From: Neofusicoccum parvum
Taxonomy: Eukaryota; Ascomycota; Dothideomycetes; Botryosphaeriales; Botryosphaeriaceae
Reading direction: 5' to 3'
Length of the DNA stretch: 64,000 nucleotides
Assembly: GCA_020912385.1 (NCBI GenBank)
Contig: CP087220.1
Coordinates: forward strand, 1,240,001-1,304,000
The notes below the pieces were generated by a model that saw nothing but the letters and a program-made list of their open reading frames with translations, did not search any database and was not told the origin of the DNA. The translations under genes and the position numbers were made by a program. Positions 53,861 through 64,000 of this stretch are shown in pieces. Position 1 is the first letter of the stretch; each line of letters starts with the position of its first letter.

Positions 53861-54730
53861 ATGCCGGCCATCAAAGCCACTCTTTCCGACCTGCGCCATG
53901 CAGATGGCTCAGCTACCTTCTCGCAGAACGGATACTCGGTGCTGGGCGCGGTCAATGGCCCACTCGAGGTGCAGCGTCGCGACGAGCTTCCCGAGGAAGC
54001 TGCCATCGAAGTGAACGTGCGCCCCGCCTCAGGCGTCGGAAGTGAGAAGACAATGCGCAGAAGCAGTCCGGAAGCTCCATAGGACTGACAAACGATCACA
54101 GGCCCCAAGGAACGACATCTTGAGACGCTCATCCACAACACGCTCCGGCACGTCATCCTCGTGCGCAACCACCCGCGCACTCTCATCCAAGTGACGCTAC
54201 AAGTCCTCACCGTCCCTGAAGGTGACGCCGCCGACGACCGCTCGCGCTCCTCGGTATGCAATTTCTCCCACGTTCCCCTTTGCTTAAACCGCAGAAAGCT
54301 AACTACAGTTCCCCGCTCTCCACAGGTCCTCTCCATCCTCCCCGCTCTCCTCCAAGCCTCCATCCTCTCCCTCGTCTCCGCTTCCATCCCCCTCTCCACC
54401 ACCTTTGCCTCCACTATCCTCGCCGTCTCGCCCTCAAACGCCCTCATCGCTACACCCTCTGTCAAGGACCTCACCAGCGCCACGTCACTACACGTCTTCG
54501 CCTTCGCGCCAAAGGGCGAGCTGCTGCTCGCCGAGAGCGAGGGGGCGTTCGACCTGGACACGTGGGAGCAGCTGCACGACGCCGCGGCGCAAATCTGCTG
54601 CGCGGCGGCGGAGAGCTCGGGCATGGACGTGGACGCCGGCGCAGGCGGCGCTGAGAATCTGCACCAGGTGCTGAAGGGCGCGGTCAGGCAGAAGGTGCAG
54701 CGCGAGCAGGCGTGGAAAGAGGCGCCCTGA
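53861..54730 (+). CDS. rrp46: Exosome complex component Rrp46 (RNase PH-like)
   Basis: Three exons, 53861-54041, 54102-54253 and 54326-54730, encode 245 residues. RNase PH-fold signatures are present: SDLRHADGSATFSQNGYSVL with GAVNGPLEVQRRDELPEEAA at the N-terminus, then PKERHLETLIHNTLRHVILV, NHPRTLIQVTLQVL, and a C-terminal half with ASILAL-like packing helices. Rrp46 is one of the six ring subunits of the eukaryotic RNA exosome, which lacks phosphorolytic activity in most fungi and channels RNA to Rrp44 and Rrp6. Intron 2 (72 nt) is a multiple of three and stop-free, so an unspliced form would add 24 residues. It is divergent from pex4, 276 bp apart. Confidence 0.88.
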
Positions 54731-56864
54731 GTGTATGGCTCTCGTGCAACATGCGCCGCCTGGCTGCAAGCATGGATTATGTGAGCGGCGTGCTTGCGGC
54801 TGCGAGCAGCGATACGCCTTGTGGCTGTTGCCTTTGGGTACGTGTTTGGGTACAGGCACGTCGGTTAGGCGCTGGGTGTCACTCTTCTGCTGCTATTGGG
54901 GAGAGGGGTACATTGGACCTGTCGGCTGAGCTGAGCCTAGGTAAGGGGGCGCAGCTGTGTGCAAGGTTTCTGAGGAAGAAGCACGAGGCTGTAGGCGACC
55001 ATCAGCTCACGATCATGTCGTACGGCCGCGTGCTTGGCTGTGTGCGGCAGGTTTCTCTCCTCGCCGGGGCGTGCATGCATGAGATAAAGTCCACGAATGT
55101 CGTCTAGCGTTATGCGCCAGCACCAGCACGAAGGGCTCCGAGACTCCATACAGAACATACATACATGCACGGAGGTGGCGGCGTATCAGGGCATTGGCGC
55201 TGCCTAAGGGGTGAACATGTCATCAGGGTTTACCAGGCAGTCACACATCAATCGTGAGCGGATGACATGGGATCTTGCGGAAGCCGAATGGAAAAGTCCG
55301 TCGAAGAGATATAGAAAGTCTAATTTTTTTTCTCCACACGGAAGAACCCTTGGTCTCCGCTGTTCAGGGTTCTTCGTCTTCGGTAAACGAACTGTTAGAG
55401 GGCAAGACATCCTGGTACAATATGCGCGGTGCCCCTCTCTCCCCGCTCGCTCGGGTCGCGGGTCGGAGTCAGGGTCGGTTCGGTGAAAGGTTAGCGGGAC
55501 GACGTTACTGCACACGACCGATCACTCTGGACGTACACTCCGGCCATCTTTTTTCCGCTCCAGTAGATACGAGCAGTTGGGGGACGAGATGTCGCAGATC
55601 GACTCGGTGCAGGTCTCCGGGTCCTGGTCGAGCTGAAGGAGGCACAGCCAGGCATATCAGACGATGTCAATCACACACGTCCGCATTAACACACTCTATT
55701 AACCGTCCCAACTTGCTCCGTCCCTCCCCACCCTCGAGCCAGACAGCCACGCCTCCTCCTGCGGCAAAGCAAAACCAACACCTGCAGCCCTCGCCCATTG
55801 GATGAGGGCGAAATGGATAACGAGCGAAAGAGGAAACGACCGTCCAGGAGGATTCGAGAACCCCGTGTCGCCGCCGTTTCAGCAAGCGCGGGTGTGCGCG
55901 TGTGCGTTCTCTCGCTCGCCGGGCGCGCACAGCCTGTCGGTCGATGCCTCGCTTGTCCCGCGCCGTGACTGGCCGTGGCAAGCGCCGGGCCTCTGTTGGG
56001 TCCGGCCGATCTCTGCGGTGGTTTATTTTTGAACCCGTCGGGCGGTGAGCGGCAACCCTGCCGTCCTCCGTGCATAGCGAGTGCGAAGCGGCGTGGCCGG
56101 CCGTTCGTGACGAGAGGGAGTGTTGGTGGGTGTTCGGTGCGCCCGCCGCCCGTGTCAAGAGCAGGCGTCTGCGCTGGCAGCCCGGAACAGGCGTGCCGTC
56201 CCGCGCCGCGCTATCCCCAGCGAAGGCCAATGGGGCGTGCTGCCGCGAGTAAGCTGGCCTGCGTCGCATGAGGTGGAGAGTGGGCGGTGCGTGCTTGCTG
56301 CTGCCTGCGTGTGAGACGGGCAGGTGCCTGACTAGACATGGGGGCGCGTGGGCGTTGTCAGAGTCCCCGCTGGTAGGATTGAGGAGTTGGTTGTGAGCTC
56401 ATGATATTTCGTACTGTACAGTCTGCGGCGGTCTCTAGTATGCCGGCGTGTCATCTACTATGCAGACGTGGAGGGAATGTTGGAATGCTAGCAACCGCAA
56501 AGAAAACCCCGGAAATAAAACAAAAACTCCTGTCCATGCGCCAATGCTTGAACATTTTTATGTGCATGCTGTGGAAATCATTCGCCAGGAAGATCAAATG
56601 CATGCCATTTCGCCAAATGAGTTCCAAATGCTTGAAAGATACAAATTTTGAAGGTTAGGAGGGCCGAAAGATGATGATCGTAGTCGTACTGTCGTGATAG
56701 ATGACTCGTGTTGATAAATGGCGACACAAAAAGGGCCAAAGGCTGTGTGGTATAAGGCGGGCAGAAGGGTATATAGCAGGCGGGTCGGAAATCCAAGTCA
56801 AATATCCAAAAGCGTGGCGGCCGTATCATTATGTGTATCGCAGCAATTGGGAGGGCCATGTACC
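54731..56864. other. Convergent intergenic region, no gene seen
   Basis: About 2.1 kb between the 3' ends of rrp46 and the four-pass membrane protein. No recognisable coding segment; GC-rich frames on both strands are low-complexity. The 56.4-56.8 kb end is AT-richer, consistent with a 3' UTR. Confidence 0.5.
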
Positions 56865-58150
56865 TTAGACATGGCCAGCCTGGGCCATCGAAGCGTTGAA
56901 TTCCGGATCGTTCAAGAGGTCCCTGAGTCTCCCCTGAGGGTCGAAGTCCGTCGGAACTTTGTAAACAGTCATGTTGAGATCCTTGTCGTTTTCAATGCCA
57001 GCAGCCCTTGCTGCCTCCTTAGCCTCACGGAGCCATTGGTCCCACACCGCGGTCCGCGGAGCAGCATCACCAAGCTGGACCCAGTCAGTCTCCTTGGTAG
57101 CGACAATGGCCTTGAATAAGGCTTGCGTGAAGGACTTGTTCTTATCCGTGAAGGACTTGTTCTTATCCGAGAAGGCCTTGTCCTTTGTCGCAGATTCCAG
57201 GCGTTGAGAGCGAACGTTGAAGGCAGAGGTGTTCCAGTGAACGCGAGCGGGAAAGGCGGCAACAATCCAATACGTAGCGTTGAGGATCATGAAAGCCGCG
57301 GCGAAGCAGGTCTGTGATTTGACCTGGCAGTTGGCAAGGCAGATGACGCCAGCCATGAGCAGGATGGAGCCGACCAGTGCAAGAAGACGGTACATGACTT
57401 GGTCTTCGAGCAGATACTCAATGTTCTCCGGGGCGAAGAAGATCTCGCGGGCAACGTCTTCGCTACACTTGACGATGAGGAAGCTTCCCTTAGGGTGACG
57501 GATCACCACATCACCACGAGGAACGTGTCCCTTGGTGTATCTCCGCTTCGGAAGCTTCAGCGTCCACTTGTTACCCAGTCCAATGACAGTCGAAAGCAGA
57601 GACAGGCAGCAAACTGCAATAAGAGCCATGCCGTCTTGCCAAATAGCGGCAAGAATGAGAATGGCCAGGGAAAAGGCGGCGCCGAGGATGTTATTGGCAG
57701 TGAGCCAGCCAAAAGCGCGTGCCTTGACGACTGGGGCTTCATCGTTCCGCTCAATCTCAACGCAGCGGACCTCGAACTCGTTCAGCGAGTCGGCGTCGCT
57801 TCGAGGAGTCAGCTCAGCCTTGTGGAGCGAGAGGCAATAGCGGCTTACAGGACAATGGAACCAATGTGGTTGAGGGCGTCGCGGTCGTTGCCTGACACGA
57901 CGCCGGTGACTCTCCCGAGCGCAGGATCAAGCCTCGACGGGCGAGATGGGCGCAGCAGCGCTTGGGGCGCGGGGAGCAGGCGTGGAACAAACATCCATTT
58001 GGACAGCGTCGAGACCTGAGCATTGGCCAAAACGGAACCCTCGCCGAGGATAGCGAGGAAACCGACGATGTCAAGCTGGATGCTCACGAAATTGGGGATG
58101 GTGCTAAAGAAGTCACCGGAAGCACCGTCGCCCTGGTTGTTGTCGGCCAT
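56865..58150 (-). CDS. Fungal-specific multipass membrane protein, unknown function
   Basis: Two exons, 58150-57849 and 57798-56865, encode 411 residues; the 50-nt intron (GTAAGC...GAAG, with gagctgac branch) restores the frame as NHIGSIVLDADSLNEFEVRC. Four or five hydrophobic segments are visible: IQLDIVGFLAILGEG, AFGWLTANNILGAAFSLAIL running into MALIAVCCLSLLSTVIGLG, YRLLALVGSILLMAGVICLA, and FAAAFMILNATYWIVAAFP. A conserved-looking cytosolic stretch lies between (GDVVIRHPKGSFLIVKCSED). The C-terminal third is soluble (WVQLGDAAPRTAVWDQWLRE) after a short repeat of DKNKSFT. I do not recognise a named family; such proteins are usually annotated as hypothetical in Pezizomycotina. The 60-100 residue segment is Pro/Arg-rich and could hide another intron. 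Confidence 0.75.
57127..57189 (-). repeat. 21-bp coding tandem repeat (DKNKSFT)
   Basis: Two perfect 21-bp copies (57127-57147 and 57148-57168) plus a diverged third (57169-57189) within the four-pass membrane protein gene. They encode DKNKSFT, DKNKSFT and the variant DKAFS. A recent slippage duplication is the likely origin. Confidence 0.9.
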
Positions 58151-59749
58151 GGTGGAGGAGTGTCGGCTGCAAGCTCTGGTGTGCCTCGGATCCTTCAGCG
58201 GGAGAGCTAGCTGGGAAGAAGGCACAGCCAGGCGGGTGGCTGGCGGTTCATATAAGAGGAGTAGAAGGAATGGGCCGGCGCAGGAGGGAGCTTGGACACG
58301 GCTCCCTCGGGCTGTGAGGCTCTTGCTGCGGCGTGGCAGGCCGGTGTGAGGAGAAACAAGCAGTGGAGGAAGGCTGTGCGCTAGCAGCTGCATGCACGCA
58401 GCCCCCACGGTTCGGTGAGGGTTCAGCCTCGCGGACGTCCAACCAGCGATCGGTGGGCGGCCGATCCCCAGGCTCTAGGCAGTTGCAGCCTCCGCTCCGG
58501 GCGCTCAGCATCTTCCAAACTCCACCTGCGACGCCATTTGCGGTTGCGCGCGCGTGTCTTGCGGTGAGAGCACTGAAGGAAGCGGGTCTGCAGCGCTGTT
58601 GTTGACTCAGGCCGTTCCGATAGACGCGCGCAGGGCTTCCGCTCGGCTCCCAGGGCCCTACGGCGTGACGTGCGTCGCGGCGTCCCTCTCGGTCGGCCCC
58701 AGTCTCGACTCTTCCCCGGCGCCCAAGACGCTACGACCGCGCGACATCATCGGACCCCGTCCAAGGCCTGCACAAGTCGCCAACCTCACGCGCAGCGCGC
58801 CGCGACCGTGACCTGTGAGTACTCTCGCCTTCACCCCGCCAAGCGTGATCGTCGGGCTCCGCGGCGACGAGGCTGAGCGCTGCGCCTGCGCCCGTCTCTG
58901 CGACCGCGCCCGCGACGTGGCCGCGCCCCCGTCCAAGACTCGTGCGCGACGTGTTCATCGCCGGGCCTCCTGCTGTTCCTTGGTCCAAGTCACGCGCTGT
59001 CTCAGTGTTGTTCTTCTTAAACCGCGTGCTGCCTGCGACCGTCTTTGCGACCCTTTCCCGGCCTCGCTGTTTCCTGCGCCAGCCTTGCGTTTTTACTTGT
59101 CCACGCAGGTACAGCTGGCGAGCGAGCGGGGGTGCACGGGGCGCAGCAGTCAGCCTCGCCCATATAAACCCGTCCGTCACCTACCTGCGTTTGCTTAGTT
59201 TCCGCTCTTTCTGCAACCATGCCAGCGCAAGGCTGACTTTGAGCCTGGTAGACGCCCCTGTCGACGGCAAGCCCTTAGGCACCAATCGAAAATCTCACTG
59301 CCTCCTTGCTGTCGACGTGCGAAATTACAGTCATAACAGCCTTGCCTGTGCTTACGCCCGGACACGTATAAGTTGACCGGCATCTGCTCACACGCGCTTT
59401 TATGGGGTTTGCCGCCTGGCTGGACTGAAACCTGCTCCTCGCGCTCGCCAAGCCCTGAATGAACGAAGACAAAGGTGATTACCTAGCCGACAAATCAAAC
59501 GCCCAAGCAATGTCGTACGACTCGGAGTCTGAATCAAACATGCCTGGCCCAGGGAAACACTGGCTTCGCGTGCTATCGCCACGGTTTGTGCTCCCGTCTC
59601 CTGTGTTTGATGCTCTTCACCAACGCTCACGTCCAGCCGCACCTGGCCCCCACTCGCAAGTCTAACACGTTGCCAGGAACTATACCAATAAGTTGCGGAA
59701 GAGGGAGAGCAAGGGCGGCTTAAATGAAAAGGAACCAAAGAACAACAAA
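58151..59749. other. Divergent intergenic region (membrane protein / ADGF)
   Basis: About 1.6 kb between two divergent genes. It is GC-rich below 59.2 kb. A TATA-like catataaacc occurs at about 59160-59169, about 580 bp upstream of the ADGF ATG, so either the leader is long or contains an intron, or the box is not used. An out-of-frame upstream ATG lies at 59724. Confidence 0.5.
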
Positions 59750-61735
59750 ATGCCGACGTCTAGAAAATCCGAAGACTCCTCGCCTCGCAAGAGGACAAAG
59801 ACTCAGGAAATGCCCGCCACTCCTCCAGCAGAAGCCGACGAGCAGCCTCGTGAGCCAATGACCAACGAAAACAAGATTCGCCAGATTGGTGACCAATTAC
59901 AGCAGAATCTCAACAACGAGGATCAGCAAAAGAAGTATGACGAAAAGCGGGAAGATCTCCTAAAGCAGGAGGAGACCGACGCTTGGGATAGGGAATCTAG
60001 AAATTCCGCTTCCGAGTACCAAAAGCGTGCTGCCCGTATCGTGTGGAAAATACGAGAACATGAACGCGACAATCTCTTCGGTAATAAGGCCTCCGAACAG
60101 ATACCAGATGCTTCCACTCGGGATATGGGTGGCCAGTTCCTCACCAACAAGGAACGAATTGACAAGGAGAGTAAGCTTTTCACGATAGTCAGGGAGATGC
60201 CTAAAGGTGCCCATCTACATGCCCACTTTAACGCTGAGCTCCCCGTCGATGTACTTCTGGAGCGCGTCCGGGATATGGATACTATGTTCGTAAGGAGCAC
60301 TCAGCCTTTGGTGGAGCGCAAGGACTATGCAGAGTCTGAAATTGTCTTCTCGGTCTTCCCATCGGACAAACAGGAGGCCGACTTGTTCACAAAGGACTAC
60401 AACCCTGCATTCAGGAACACGGAAAACAACCCTTGGATGAAATGGGTCAACTTTCAGAGGAGATTTCAGGACCCTGACGGTGTATTGGATGCTGAAAAAT
60501 GGGTTTCGAAAAAAATGATCCTGTCAGAGGAAGAAGTCTACGGCACATCGCAGACGGTGAATGGGTAGGTGACACCCATTAAATAATTGAAAAGGTGCAT
60601 GCACTCACAGACTCCTAGTATTTGGGCGCGTTTCAACCAGGCCACGAGGTGTTTCAAAGGCCTCCTGAACTACGAGTCTAACTACCGTTGGTACGTTAAA
60701 GAGGCCATGGAGAACATGGTTGCCAATAAAGTCATGTATGCGGAGCTACGACCAATGCTCATGGACAAGACCATCCCCTCCGATGATGGTCGTAGGCAAA
60801 TTGATCTCGAGGGGCAGATGGCCATCATTGAGGAGGTCATTCGCGAGTATCAAAACGAACTCGACAAGGAAGGTGAACTTTCGAGGCTTCCCTGGGGCAT
60901 CAAGATCATCTACTGCACCCCTCGTTCAATCCCGAAAGCAAAGATGCAATCTGAACTGGAAGATTGCATCAAGCTGAAGATCAAGTTCCCGAACCTCATT
61001 TGCGGTACGTTGTAGTCGTGTATAGAGAGATTCCGCCTTGGCAAAAGCTAACAGCCACAGGGTTTGATCTTGTTGGTGCCGAAGACCGCCCGAACCCCAT
61101 AGGTTTCTATCGTGATGAACTCCTTTCCTTCGTCGAAACCTGCAAGAAGCTGGACATCAAAATCCCTTTTATGTTCCATGCCGGAGAAACGCTTCTAGAC
61201 ACGGGCGGCACAAAAGAGCCCCAGAAGTCCAATCTTTACGAATCTGTCCTGCTGAATGCCAAACGTGTGGGCCACGGATTTGCTCTGCCGAAGCACCCCA
61301 AGCTCATTCAAAAGTTCAAGGACCAAAACATCTGCATTGAATTGTGTCCAGTGTCGAATGAGCTTCTTCACCTGTGTCGAAATGTCAAGGAGCACCCCTA
61401 TCCAGAGATACTGGCAGCAGGAATTCCCTGTACCGTCAACGCAGACAATCCAGCGCTGTTCAGGTACGTTGTTTCCACATGAGGAATTATGAGGCGTGCT
61501 GCTAACAATTTCCCACAGAGCCGATATGAATCACGAATTCTACCAGGTCATGGTAGGCACACCGATCATGAGTGTCCATGGCTGGCGGCAGCTCGCCGAG
61601 TGGAGTATCAAGTACAGCTGTATCGACGAAGAACAACAAGAGGACGGTCTCAGGATCTTCAAGGAGCGCTGGGAGATGTTCTGCCAGTGGATCGTAGAAG
61701 AGTATGCCGATTATGCAGATACACTGGAGATATGA
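59750..61735 (+). CDS. Adenosine deaminase-related protein (ADGF/ADA2-like)
   Basis: Four exons, 59750-60564, 60619-61004, 61061-61463 and 61519-61735, encode 606 residues with GT-AG introns of 54-56 nt. Metal-hydrolase motifs: MPKGAHLHAHFNAELP (His pair), IPFMFHAGETLLDTGG, KRVGHGFAL, ELCPVSNELL, and NADNPALF in place of the usual SSDDP. The FHAGET, GHG and CPxSN signatures are those of the ADGF/CECR1 branch of adenosine deaminases, which convert adenosine to inosine. Unlike animal ADGFs it has no signal peptide; the N-terminus is basic and acidic (SRKSEDSSPRKRTKTQ), so it is probably intracellular. Fungal members may act on adenosine or another substituted purine. The start is Met at 59750; the upstream frame has no other ATG. 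Confidence 0.9.
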
Positions 61736-63292
61736 CGAGTCAGAAATCTCTCCCATGATGACGGAGAATCGTTGGGAATACCACGGATCTGTCGGGCGTA
61801 CTGTCTTCATTTCGATACCCCACATTCAAGCAACCATTGGAGAGGGCCTGGCTGTCAACGGCGTGTTTCCTTTGCCCTTTTCCCTCGTTCTGGGTGTGAT
61901 TTGTCTACTTGCGTGAGAGTATCTGGTATTCTCCACATTTCTTATGCAGGTATATCTTATGCAATATTCTCGGGTCGTCGGTGCCTTGAGATCTTCCTGA
62001 GCTTCTGCTGCGTAGAAATGCACAATTCTCCTTGACCTCCTGTCCAAAGGATTCAAAATATAAACTCGCCGCAAGCTGCTCACGAGGAGAGTGCGCATTT
62101 CAACATCGCGCATCTTTCTAATGTATTATAATCTATTAATTCTTCCACTCGCTAGTCATTTGTCTCTTGGAAACATGTTGCAATCTCTAGTTGAATCGGA
62201 CCATGAACACTGCGGCATCTTGCACATCAGGCATAAACATCCACTTGGAAATTTGCAGCCCAATCGAGAGTGATTTCCTCTAAATTTCTACTTCCGTTGA
62301 GCTGTGTAGCTTATAACAGATGGGTTTGACGGCACCGGGTTTACTATTACCATTATCAGTAGAGCCGGGACTGCTCTACCTAACCGCCACGCCTTCTCAG
62401 CATTGGGAAATTTAGCGATAACAACAAGAAGGCCTAGCAACGCGTCCAGAGCGTCAGTACATGCGCATTAGGAGAAACAGAAGGACCCTGCGCTGTCACA
62501 TCGGACCCCGATCGAGACTCTCCCACGGTTGTCACCATTTCTTGGCACTGATCGCCTGCACTACCGAGGTCGTCTTTGCCCACAACCCATAGCCCATCTT
62601 CCTCGTCACCTGTACACACCACCGTGGAACTTCGACCTTGTCAGCGCTACACCGATCCGTCCAGATACTCAAGCGCTCGTCGTTGTCGGTCCTTGACCGC
62701 TACGCACACGCTTTGCCTCCCTCTACGCGTGCACCGCGCTTTGTGTCAACCTCCTACACCGCGCGCGCTACGCGTTTGCGTCTATTGCAAAGGGCTCTAT
62801 TTGTCAGTAACGAATCACCGTCCACCGATAAGGCTCTACACACGCTGCGCCTCCGTCGCTACGTCCTCTTGGCTCTCGTCTAGCATCACTTCCACTCCAC
62901 GCTGTGCTCACGAGGTCCAAAGCACCATCCTCACCCGCGATACCTTATTTTGCTTTCCAAACCTTCGTCGGCTTACTAGGCGACGCCGTGGCCTATCTGG
63001 AGCTTTTGCCTCTTCCCCAAACTTGCGACACCACGTTTCTAGGTCGTAGGCCAACCCCCTCTCCATAAGTCATTCAAAGCCTTGAGCTTGCTGCCTCGCT
63101 TTCTTGACATGAAAGCCGAAGGCCGACATCCACGCTCTTTCTCATAGACGGTATCTCCACGAGCTCCGCACCGATTTTGCAGTCTGTCCGCCCATAGACC
63201 AGACCATCAGGCTCACATTCGTTGCACGTCTGCACGTCTGCTTACCTCTACAACATCCAAACTTCGCACGCGCCTCCTCAATAATTCCCAAT
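61736..63292. other. Intergenic, no gene seen
   Basis: About 1.6 kb between the ADGF-like gene and the cysteine-rich protein gene. The first part is AT-richer (3' UTR side). The second half (62.5-63.3 kb) is pyrimidine-biased on the plus strand, with a long CT-rich leader-like stretch before the ATG at 63293. No domain-bearing frame. Confidence 0.5.
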
Positions 63293-63811
63293 ATGCGGTT
63301 CAATGTCGCTTTCGGTATCATGCTCGGCCTTGCGCTGGTCGAGTTGCTTCTCCTTCAGGTTGCTGTTCTTGTTGACGGCCATGTCATCACTCCACCACCG
63401 GCGCTTCCAACTGCTATGACCGGCGCGGGCAACCCCATTCTCGCAAAGCGAGAGAACACAGCTTTTTGTGATGTCGCGGGAGCTTGTAAGTCTTATCATT
63501 TCTCGGTTTAAGTCATCTTCAAAGCTGACTTCGGCTCTAGGGAAGTGTGGAGATGGATTCTACTGCTTTAGGAGTGACGACTATCTCGGTTGCTGCCCAA
63601 CGTGAGTGTCCTGCACATCGACAATGTTCCTGATACTGACCTAGTACGTAGAAGCCAGAGATGCATACCACACACGCGGTGCATCAACGGAGATGATCTC
63701 GAGAGCGCGACCCAGAATGATGATGACCTCAAATCCTGTGTCGATGAAAACAGCTGCGGCGTTTGGTTTGTTGAACCCAGCTGCATGGTCATGGAATTGA
63801 AGCGGTACTAA
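63293..63811 (+). CDS. Small cysteine-rich secreted protein with Kex2 site
   Basis: Three exons, 63293-63485, 63541-63601 and 63652-63811, encode 137 residues; introns are 55 and 50 nt (the second with a ctgac branch site). A strong signal peptide (MRFNVAFGIMLGLALVELLL) is followed by a short Pro-rich propeptide ending in LAKR (50-53), a Kex2-type site. The mature part starts ENTAFCDVAGAWKCGDG and has ten cysteines at 59, 67, 73, 82, 83, 89, 95, 114, 120 and 129, including the CC pair in YLGCCPTSQRC. The protein ends MVMELKRY. The even cysteine count and size are typical of apoplastic effectors or small toxin-like proteins, but no known family was recognised and the role is unknown. Confidence 0.8.
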
Positions 63812-64000
63812 TGAAAGGTGCAGCACCCACCCAGGCGCAAGCTCTTGCGCAGTCTGGATCAATGCCGCTTTCTCACACACCATGTTCGCGTGCAATAGTA
63901 GTGAAGGCTACTCAGTCTTCTCTAACAATGATGCGACCCTACGCTCAGACATTTCGGTCTACACTGCGGTGCAAATTGTTTATTCTACCATCACGGCTGC

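Overview
This window looks like a chromosomal piece of a filamentous ascomycete (Pezizomycotina; Dothideomycetes is my best guess, from gene content only). The evidence is: genes split by short GT-AG introns of about 50-90 nt with ctgac/ctaac-like branch points; a fungal group I G-alpha subunit; CFEM, hydrophobin-like, Zn2Cys6 and NmrA-like proteins; and the lack of operons. About 20 genes can be modelled to codon level. They are separated by long GC-rich intergenic stretches and two more AT-rich stretches (about 21.3-23.2 kb and 29.8-33.8 kb) that hold relics rather than firm genes.

Layout. 0-8 kb: the 5' end of a C2-domain phosphatidylserine decarboxylase (runs off the left edge), a HAD phosphatase, and a complete G-alpha subunit, all on the minus strand. 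8-21 kb: a long non-coding block, then a large Prm10/ThrE-type membrane protein (minus), divergent from a CFEM receptor-like protein with a long proline-rich tail (plus). 24.8-28.1 kb: a secreted hydrophobin-like protein with a propeptide and W-G-P-P-P repeats, then a divergent mitochondrial pair, QCR8 (minus) and prohibitin PHB1 (plus). 28.7-33.4 kb: a broken amidohydrolase/decarboxylase gene beside a 29-nt poly-C run, a GFA-type zinc-protein relic, and a C2H2-type gene whose 3' half cannot be resolved. 34.9-43 kb: three minus-strand nuclear proteins (C2H2, Zn2Cys6, and a protein with a DNMT1 replication-foci domain but no methyltransferase domain). 43.4-50.1 kb: PUS4, an SLC35F-like transporter, the Rab GTPase YPT7 and an NmrA-like oxidoreductase. 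52-58 kb: a small single-pass membrane protein, PEX4 and RRP46 back to back, and a fungal-specific four-pass membrane protein. 59.7-63.8 kb: an ADGF/ADA2-like adenosine deaminase-type protein and a small cysteine-rich secreted protein with a Kex2 site.

The window is mostly housekeeping: mitochondria (QCR8, PHB1, possibly PSD), vacuole and peroxisome traffic (YPT7, PEX4), and RNA processing (PUS4, RRP46). Surface and secreted proteins are interspersed (CFEM, hydrophobin-like, cysteine-rich). I see no secondary-metabolite cluster, intact transposon, tRNA, rRNA or CRISPR array. The least ordinary items are the hydrophobin-like protein, the amidohydrolase gene that lost its metal-binding His, the orphan replication-foci protein, and two back-to-back genes that each carry a stop-free intron whose length is a multiple of three.
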